From the NCBI RefSeq assembly GCF_006874475.1, contig NZ_VIRM01000072.1:1-38348 (forward strand): a stretch of 38,348 nt of DNA, given 5' to 3'. Under the pieces are notes generated by a model, which was not told the DNA's origin, did not search any database, and saw only the letters and a list, made by a program, of their open reading frames with translations. Source of the DNA: Microbispora hainanensis. GTDB taxonomy: Bacteria; Actinomycetota; Actinomycetes; Streptosporangiales; Streptosporangiaceae. Below are positions 33,567 through 38,348 of this stretch, piece by piece. The position numbers and the translations under genes were made by a program. The stretch's first letter is position 1; each line of letters starts with the position of its first letter.

Positions 33567-34076
33567 TCAGTTCTCGGACGGGTGCGTGCGGGGCGGGGAC
33601 GGATGCGCCCGCGCGAGTTCCCGGGCCCGGCGCAGCAGCGCCGCCCGGCGGGCATGGGCGCGTACGGCCAGCACCAGAGCGGTCGCCACGAACAGCCCTC
33701 CGGCCGCCAGCACCGGGGCGAGGCCGGTGCCGCGCCGCACCGCCAGCACGGCGAGGGCGGCGGTGGTGACCAGCGAGGCGGCCAGGGCGATCCACGCGGC
33801 GATCACCCGGTCGGCGGCGAACAGCGGCACCCGGCGCATGAGAAGCCATCCGCCGTAACCCGCCCAGGCCAGGCAGACGGCGGTGAGGAGGGCGAACATC
33901 GCCTGCGTACGGCCGGGCAGCGGGCCGGGCTCGCCTCCCCACAGGGCGGCCATGAACACCGTGCCGGACAGCCCGGTCAGCAGCGCCGTCACCGCGCGGA
34001 TGCGCCTGGCGCGGGACAGCGCGGGTTCGAGTCGCTCGATCAGCTCCCGCGCCGACAGCCGCGGCTCCTCGGTCAT
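33567..34076 (-). CDS. Membrane protein co-transcribed with the ECF sigma factor
   Basis: The 169-aa protein starts at an ATG that overlaps the sigma factor stop (ATGA). It has a soluble head of about 30 residues (S-A-R-E-L-I-E-R-L) followed by four hydrophobic segments (about 32-50, 60-80, 88-108 and 118-138) and a basic tail. Position and layout suggest an anti-sigma factor or membrane sensor, but no zinc-binding HxxxCxxC motif is seen, so this is inference. Confidence 0.65.
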   Translation of the reverse strand: MTEEPRLSARELIERLEPALSRARRIRAVTALLTGLSGTVFMAALWGGEPGPLPGRTQAMFALLTAVCLAWAGYGGWLLMRRVPLFAADRVIAAWIALAASLVTTAALAVLAVRRGTGLAPVLAAGGLFVATALVLAVRAHARRAALLRRARELARAHPSPPRTHPSEN

Positions 34077-34609
34077 GGCCGGTATCCCTTCTCCTCCAGA
34101 TGCGCGCGCAACAGGCGACGGGCGCGGTTGAGCCGCGACTTGACCGTCCCGGCGGGGATCTCGCAGATCTGCGCGCAGTCCTCCACCGAGAGGTCCTGCA
34201 GGTAGAACAGGACGAGGATCTCCCGTTCCGGCATGGGCAGACCCGACAGGAGGCTCACCAGCTCGGCGCGGTCCACCGCGGCGTCCACGGGGTCGTCGAC
34301 GATCACGTCGTCGGCCGCCAGGGCCTCGTGCGCGTGCTCGTGTTCCCTGGCGTACTGGCCGCGCAGGCGGTCGGTGACCGACCGGCGCGCGATGGTGAAC
34401 AGCCAGGGCGCGAACCGGGCGGGCTCCCGCAACCGGGGAAGGCCGCGGATCACGGCCAGCCAGATCTCCTGGGTGACGTCGTCGGCCCGCTCGGCGTCCA
34501 GCATGCGCCGCACGTACGTCCACACGGGCATCCGCCAGCGGGCCACCAGCTCGGCCAGCGCCGCGCGCTCGCCCAACTGGGCGCGCACCACCAGCAGCTC
34601 GTCGGTCAT
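34073..34609 (-). CDS. ECF-subfamily RNA polymerase sigma factor
   Basis: The 178-aa protein has sigma region 2 (about 18-85, with A-D-D-V-T-Q-E-I-W-L and F-A-P-W-L-F-T-I-A-R-R) and region 4 (about 115-165, with D-L-S-V-E-D-C-A-Q-I and G-T-V-K-S-R-L-N-R-A). I prefer ATG 34609, preceded by GGGAGG, over the longer frame to 34711. Gene partners are a four-TM protein, a probable regulator, and a microprotein. The operon lies just upstream of the cellulase operon on the same strand, though with its own regulatory gap. Confidence 0.92.
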   Translation of the reverse strand: MTDELLVVRAQLGERAALAELVARWRMPVWTYVRRMLDAERADDVTQEIWLAVIRGLPRLREPARFAPWLFTIARRSVTDRLRGQYAREHEHAHEALAADDVIVDDPVDAAVDRAELVSLLSGLPMPEREILVLFYLQDLSVEDCAQICEIPAGTVKSRLNRARRLLRAHLEEKGYRP

Positions 34610-34637
34610 CTCGTCCTCCCGTCCTATTGCACAGTCG

Positions 34638-34706
34638 GACGAGAGGCCGAGCAGGTTCACGCGGTCGCGGCCGGACGCCTGTGTGACGTCCGGCCGCGAG
34701 TGTTCA
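34638..34706 (-). promoter_or_regulatory. Two GTGAAC-N13-CGTC motifs upstream of the ECF sigma gene
   Basis: Reading leftwards, GTGAAC (34706-34701) with CGTC (34687-34684) and GTGAAC (34660-34655) with CGTC (34641-34638) have identical 13-bp spacing. Both resemble ECF-type -35/-10 elements, although the spacer is shorter than usual. The first overlaps the hairpin at 34665-34698. Confidence 0.35.
34665..34698 (-). terminator. Strong hairpin between doxX and the sigma gene
   Basis: TCGCGGCCGGACG (34665-34677) pairs perfectly over 13 bp with CGTCCGGCCGCGA (34686-34698) around 8 bases. It lies 69 bp past the doxX stop and probably ends that transcript; no T-run. Confidence 0.55.
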
Positions 34707-34767
34707 CGCACGGGTCGTGGCGGACCCGGCGCGTCGAGTTCGCCCTACGGGCGGTGGCGCGATGCGG

Positions 34768-35217
34768 CTACGCCTGGGCCTGCGCCGGTGCGGGCGCGTA
34801 CGTCTCGGCCTCCTGGTGCCGCACGCGGTGGATCAGCGTGTCCAGCGCCCAGACGCCGGGCCCGAAGATCACGATGAGGAAGAACGACCAGCAGAACATC
34901 GCCGCCGCCTCGCCGCCGTTCTGGATCGGGAACAGGCCCTGCGGTGCGTGCACGGTGAAATACGCGTACGCCATCGAGCCGGAGCACAGCAGCGCGCTGA
35001 CGCGGGTGAGCAGCCCGGCGAGGACGAGCGTCCCGAAGACCAGCTGGATGGCCGCCGCCCACCAGCCCGGCCACGTGCCGAACGCCAGGGCGTGACCGGT
35101 GCCGCGGTTGCCGCCCAGCACGCCGAAGATCGTCGCCGCGCCGTGGCAGACGAACAGCAGTCCCGTCACGATGCGGAAAAGCGAGAGGACTGGTCCCCTG
35201 AACTGGTCCGTTTTCAT
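34768..35217 (-). CDS. DoxX-family membrane protein
   Basis: The 149-aa protein has four hydrophobic segments (about 10-32, 45-65, 72-90 and 102-122) with the DoxX-like opening R-I-V-T-G-L-L-F-V-C-H-G and a central G-L-L-T-R-V-S-A-L. DoxX proteins are linked to quinone or thiol redox functions, but the role here is unknown. ATG 35217 follows AGAAGG at about 7 bp; the longer open frame to 35346 lacks a ribosome binding site. Confidence 0.85.
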   Translation of the reverse strand: MKTDQFRGPVLSLFRIVTGLLFVCHGAATIFGVLGGNRGTGHALAFGTWPGWWAAAIQLVFGTLVLAGLLTRVSALLCSGSMAYAYFTVHAPQGLFPIQNGGEAAAMFCWSFFLIVIFGPGVWALDTLIHRVRHQEAETYAPAPAQAQA

Positions 35218-35773
35218 CTGATCACCTTCTTGTCGTGTCGGCCGTACGGGCCGCGCCGTATGCGCGCGGACGTGATCCGGCCGGCCGACGGGAACACGCC
35301 GGAAAACCGGGACCCCGGCGAAAGAGAAACGGGAAAATCCGGCCACCGCCTATTCGTGGTCATGGCGAAGTAAATAGGCCGGTATTTCCTGCGTTCCGTG
35401 GCTCACATTGTCGGCGGATTGGACGTCCGGCGGCGCGAAGCCGCGCGGTTGTGCGAGCAAAGGACCAAGAACCGCTGGTCAAAGGCCGAATAAGCAGCGT
35501 CGTCGCTGACGGCTTCGGCGGTTCGCCCGTGGGCCACGTGGCCGCACCACGCTTATTCGACGGCGAATACGCGCTGGGCGGCGTAGTCCCAAGAATGCTG
35601 ACGGGGATGCCACAGGTCAAGAGTTCAAGTAATCCTCTGTCAGGAAGCTGCGACAGCATGTGGTCGAATCCACGACGCCACGCCGGTCACCTGCCGGTTC
35701 TCAGGGCACGCGGACGGCCCGGCCGCGAGAGGCGGCATGAAACTTTCTCGCGTCCGCCGGGAACCCGCCGGCG
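35218..35773. other. 556-bp gene-free region with multiple hairpins
   Basis: No convincing gene here. It is somewhat less GC-rich than its surroundings. CGAATAAGC (35487-35495) and GCTTATTCG (35551-35559) enclose AGCG-TCGT-CGCT (35496-35507), GGCG-GTT-CGCC (35517-35527) and the palindrome GGCCACGTGGCC (35532-35543), like a multibranched RNA. Another stem, GCCTATT/AATAGGC, lies at 35348-35354/35373-35379, and CTGTC...GACAG at about 35637-35656. The region may hold the doxX promoter, a small RNA or element remnants; I cannot tell which. Confidence 0.4.
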
Positions 35774-36670
35774 CTACCTCGTCCAGAGGCACTCCTGCGC
35801 CGTGCGCACGAGTGCCATCAACCCGGCCGACAGCCGTTCGCCCCGCCAGGCGAGCGCGTACGTCAGGCGCAGGTCGCCCGCGTCCAGGGGGACGAAGGCG
35901 ACGTCCTCCCTGCGGACGGAGGTCACGACCAGGGAAGGAGTGGGCAGCAGGCCGACGCCCGCCGCGACGAGGTCGAGCGCGGCGGCGAAGTCGTCGATCT
36001 CGTCGGCCACCACGTGCTGCCGGTGCGGCCCGATCCGGGCGGCGAGCCGCGCCCACATCCCGCCGGGCGGGCGTTTGCGCGGCAGCAGGACGCGGTGGCG
36101 CGCGAGCCGTTCGGGCTGCAGGCGGGGCAGGCCGGCGAGCGGGTCCCCGGCCGGCACGGCCAGATGCCCGACGGGCACGTGGAAACGGGCGGCGGTGGTC
36201 AGCTCCCGGGGGAAGGGAGCGGCGAGGATGGCCGCGGTCACCTCGCCGGCGGCGAGGGCGGCCAGGGCGGCGGCCCGGCCGGCCGGGCACAGCTCCACCT
36301 CGGCCGGGGGATCATGGCGTGCCATCCGGCGGGCGATCCGCGCCGCGAGGCCGCCGGCCGGCGGGGGATAGGCCAGGCGGACGGCGGCGCCCTCCGGCGC
36401 GGCGAGCCGTCTCGCCTCGGCCGAGAAGGCGTCGGCCGACTCCAGCAGCGCCTCGGCGTACGGCAGCAGCGCCTTGCCGGCCGGCGACAGGTGGACCTCC
36501 CGGCTGGTCCGCTCGAACAGGCGGACCCCGAGCGCGCGTTCGAGACGGCCGACGGCCTGGCTCGCGGCAGGCTGGGAGACGCCCAGCTCGGCGGCGGCGC
36601 GGGAGAAGCTGAGGTGCCGGGCGACCAGGGCGAAGCAGCCGATGTCGCGCAGCGGCGGGCCGGAGTCCAC
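35774..36670 (-). CDS. LysR-family transcriptional regulator
   Basis: The 298-aa protein has an N-terminal LysR helix-turn-helix (about 8-67, with L-S-F-S-R-A-A-A-E-L-G-V-S-Q-P-A-A-S-Q-A-V) and a LysR substrate-binding domain (about 90-285). GTG 36670 is chosen because the HTH starts directly after it; its ribosome binding site is poor (GGAG only 1 bp away), so the start is uncertain. It lies 17 bp downstream of the SnoaL-like gene and is probably in the same transcript. Its ligand and target genes are unknown. Confidence 0.82.
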   Translation of the reverse strand: MDSGPPLRDIGCFALVARHLSFSRAAAELGVSQPAASQAVGRLERALGVRLFERTSREVHLSPAGKALLPYAEALLESADAFSAEARRLAAPEGAAVRLAYPPPAGGLAARIARRMARHDPPAEVELCPAGRAAALAALAAGEVTAAILAAPFPRELTTAARFHVPVGHLAVPAGDPLAGLPRLQPERLARHRVLLPRKRPPGGMWARLAARIGPHRQHVVADEIDDFAAALDLVAAGVGLLPTPSLVVTSVRREDVAFVPLDAGDLRLTYALAWRGERLSAGLMALVRTAQECLWTR

Positions 36671-36687
36671 GCTCCAGTATGGGGAGA

Positions 36688-37125
36688 TCAGGCGGTCCTG
36701 CGCAGACGCAGGTGGCAGCCCGTCTGACGGTAGAACGCCATCTGGTCGTAGTAGATCCGCCCGCTGGCGAACACGCCGTCGTCGCCCATCGTGTAGGCGG
36801 CCGCCGCCGGGAGGACCACGCGGCGGCCGCTGCCCATGATCTCCGTGCCGCCCGGCAGCAGCAGCACCCCGGTGTGGGTGCCTTCGAAGGTCCACTCCGT
36901 GACGATGGTGTCGCCGAGGACGGCCCGCGCGGTGGTCTCGTTGTGCGTGTCGGGATACGCCGTGAAGAGCTGCCGGAAGTACCAGCCGACCTGCTCGTGC
37001 CCCTCCATCACGCCCGCGGGCGTGACGAACACGGCCCCCGGGCTGTAGCAGCGGAGCAGTCGCTCCTCGTCCTGGGAGCTGATCGCGTCGATGAGCGCGT
37101 CGAGCAGCACGTTGATCTCGGTCAT
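36688..37125 (-). CDS. SnoaL/NTF2-like protein
   Basis: The 145-aa protein fits the cone-shaped SnoaL-like (NTF2 superfamily) fold: an N-terminal helix pair (L-L-D-A-L-I-D-A-I-S-S-Q-D), then Y-S-P-G-A-V-F-V-T-P, M-E-G-H-E-Q-V and an I-V-T-E-W-T-F-E-G-T-H strand. Members range from polyketide cyclases to isomerases and binding proteins, so no reaction can be assigned. ATG 37125 has a strong GGGAGG. It is followed by the LysR gene. Confidence 0.75.
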   Translation of the reverse strand: MTEINVLLDALIDAISSQDEERLLRCYSPGAVFVTPAGVMEGHEQVGWYFRQLFTAYPDTHNETTARAVLGDTIVTEWTFEGTHTGVLLLPGGTEIMGSGRRVVLPAAAAYTMGDDGVFASGRIYYDQMAFYRQTGCHLRLRRTA

Positions 37126-37196
37126 GCGCCTCCCGTCCCCGTCTTGGAACTCCTACCCCCGGGAACGGGCGGCGACGCAATCCCACAGCGCGCCGG

Positions 37197-37212
37197 GGCG
37201 GGGCTCCCCGCC
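37197..37212 (-). terminator. Hairpin after the HNH gene
   Basis: GGCGGG and CCCGCC form a stem with a short GCTC loop, directly after the HNH stop codon. Confidence 0.4.
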
Positions 37213-38348
37213 TCATTCCCGTAGTCGCCGGGCTGTTCCCAGGCGGTGGTAGGTGAAGGCCCAGCGGTCGGGGCCTTCTTTGCGGCGGGTGTAGCGCTCG
37301 GGGTGCTGGTAGCGGTCGCGGTTGTGGAACTGGCAGGCCGGGCCGAGCAGCTTCAGGTCGGTGAGCCCGCCGGTGCTCCAGTTGTCGGCGTGGTCGATCT
37401 GGCACATGGTCGCGGGCAGGGGGCAGCCGTCGATCCAGCAGGTGGCGTAGCGCGCGAACACGGCCCGTCGTTGGGCGGGGGTGGCCAGGCGGACTTTTCG
37501 GCCCATGTCGAGGACCTGCCCCTCGGCGTTCATGACGATCCGCACGAGGGTTGAGGTGCGGGCGAGGCGGTGCACGCTGGAGATGGGCAGTACCTGCCCG
37601 GTGGCCAGTAACAATCCCGGCACCCTCCCCAACGACGCCCCCAACGCTGGTCCCAGTGACGCCCCCAACGCCGTCCCCGGGAACGCCCCAGGCGGCGTGC
37701 CTGCCGACGCTTCCGGAGCTGCCCCCGGTGACGCACCCTGCGCCGCTCCTGGCGCCGCTCCCGGTGACGCACACTGCGCCGCTCCGCGCGTCCCTCGCCC
37801 GGCTCCCGGTGCTGTTCTCGATGCCCTCCCGGGTGGTGTCTCCGGCTCCGGTCCCGGCCCGCCGGGCGCCGTTGCCGATGCCCCCTGTGCTGTTCCCGGT
37901 GCCTGCGTCGCACGCGAGCACCGCGCCTCGCCGTCGCACCGGCACGTGCCCTGGCCATGCCGGCAGTCCCCCGCAGGCCGAGGCCCGGCGTGGGTGTGAC
38001 GTGGGGAGGCGTCCTCGGGAGGAGAATCCGGCCACGCCGCCTGCGAAGGGACTGCGTGCGATGGCGGTGCAGCCGAAGGGGCTGTGTGCGAAGAGGTCGC
38101 GCCCGAAGACGCTGTGTCCGAAAGGGCCGTGTCCGAAGGAGCCATGTCCGAAGGGGTTGTGTGCGAATGCCGGCCACCGTCGGCAGGCCGTGCCGACGCG
38201 CGCCGCGTGGCGTGGGGTGCTCCAGACGGGGCCGCAGCACGGTCGCGGTCTCCGTCCTTGGCGGGGGCGCTCTCGTCGCACTCGGCAGAGCTCGTGCTCG
38301 CGGTGTCGTCGCCCTCGGCAGAGCTGGTGTTCACGGTCTCGTCGCCCT
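37213..38348 (-). CDS. HNH endonuclease domain protein (DUF222/13E12-like), 5' end outside the window
   Basis: At least 378 residues are visible and the frame stays open to the window edge, so the real start is further right; the GTG at 38334 is probably internal. The C-terminal part (last about 130 residues) carries an HNH nuclease domain with C-W-I-D-G-C, the D-H of I-D-H-A-D-N-W and the final C-Q-F-H-N-R. This is typical of the 13E12 repeat/DUF222 family, in which the DUF222 domain precedes HNH. The 200 and more residues before it are low-complexity Ala/Pro/Ser/Gly/Thr repeats, which is unusual for the family. These proteins are abundant in actinobacteria; their substrate is not known. Confidence 0.75.
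   Translation of the reverse strand, partial: GDETVNTSSAEGDDTASTSSAECDESAPAKDGDRDRAAAPSGAPHATRRASARPADGGRHSHTTPSDMAPSDTALSDTASSGATSSHTAPSAAPPSHAVPSQAAWPDSPPEDASPRHTHAGPRPAGDCRHGQGTCRCDGEARCSRATQAPGTAQGASATAPGGPGPEPETPPGRASRTAPGAGRGTRGAAQCASPGAAPGAAQGASPGAAPEASAGTPPGAFPGTALGASLGPALGASLGRVPGLLLATGQVLPISSVHRLARTSTLVRIVMNAEGQVLDMGRKVRLATPAQRRAVFARYATCWIDGCPLPATMCQIDHADNWSTGGLTDLKLLGPACQFHNRDRYQHPERYTRRKEGPDRWAFTYHRLGTARRLRE
37620..37810 (-). repeat. Gly-Ala-Pro-Ser repeat tract in the HNH gene
   Basis: Imperfect repeats encode units like G-A-S-P-G-A-A-P and G-A-S-L-G-P-A-L. The stretch GTGACGCACxCTGCGCCGCTC occurs twice, about 35 bp apart. Confidence 0.7.
38042..38176 (-). repeat. 15-bp tandem repeat (about nine units) in the HNH gene
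   Basis: Units such as TCCGAAGGGGTTGTG and TCCGAAAGGGCCGTG recur at an exact 15-bp period, encoding S-(H/D)-T-A-P-like pentapeptides. Confidence 0.85.
38273..38348 (-). repeat. 33-bp tandem repeat at the window edge
   Basis: Two full units (38273-38305 and 38306-38338) and the start of a third begin TCGTCGC(A/C)CTCGGCAGAGCT. They encode the 11-residue motif T-S-S-A-E-(G/C)-D-(D/E). Confidence 0.8.

Noticed and set aside
34610..34711. Upstream start of the ECF sigma factor
   Set aside because: The extra 34 residues are outside sigma region 2 and overlap the hairpin. ATG 34609 has a strong ribosome binding site.
35360..35659. 99-codon minus-strand frame in the gene-free region
   Set aside because: No ribosome binding site, no hydrophobic core or domain pattern. 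The hairpin-rich DNA suggests RNA structure or remnant rather than protein.
38042..38176. 15-bp tandem repeat as a CRISPR-like array
   Set aside because: The units are contiguous without spacers and encode pentapeptides in an open frame.

Overview
The window is very GC-rich, uses many GTG starts and 4-bp overlapping gene junctions, and carries a mycothiol-dependent dehydrogenase, IclR-type regulators and GH9 cellulases with CBM2 modules. This points to a filamentous actinomycete, probably of the Streptosporangiaceae type. That placement is inference, because no marker gene in the window was compared with a database.

Left and middle (about 830-24650): a nearly complete island for uptake and stepwise demethylation of glycine betaine. 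It holds a ProV ATPase, a fused double ProW permease and a ProX lipoprotein. It also holds a Rieske oxygenase of glycine-betaine-demethylase type, a dimethylglycine dehydrogenase-like flavoprotein, and sarcosine oxidase BDAG with GlyA in the same transcription unit. One-carbon disposal is covered by mycothiol-dependent formaldehyde dehydrogenase, an FdhF/YdeP-type molybdoenzyme and PurU. Two paralogous IclR regulators sit inside the island. A recurring palindrome, GTTGCG-N5-CGCAAC, lies in front of six of its transcription units. In three of them (mscR, purU and the dimethylglycine dehydrogenase) the arrangement is the same: TTGAC(A/C), 17 bp, a C-A-x-x-C-T -10 element, then GTTGCG at once or after 1 bp. 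I read this as one IclR-controlled regulon. The transporter operon opens with a tiny ORF that looks like an internally deleted aldehyde (betaine aldehyde) dehydrogenase.

Inserted in the island (6448-9383): a small one-TM protein, then a membrane protein, histidine kinase and NarL-type regulator operon. Between them lies an intergenic region dense in palindromes. Right of the island are panD, a DUF6247-like gene and rnhB.

Right part (26478-33213, minus strand): a secreted cellulose-degrading operon, GH9-CBM3-CBM2, then GH9-CBM3-FnIII-CBM2 (Thermobifida Cel9A-like layout), then a secreted protein with three FnIII domains and a CBM2 but no catalytic domain. A CelR/CebR-like box lies upstream, and a strong hairpin precedes the third gene. 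Further right are an ECF sigma factor with a membrane protein and a 37-aa microprotein, a DoxX protein, a 556-bp gene-free stretch with several hairpins, a LysR regulator with a SnoaL-like protein, and the 3' part of an HNH endonuclease gene with long low-complexity repeats. The window cuts clpC-type (left) and HNH (right) genes.
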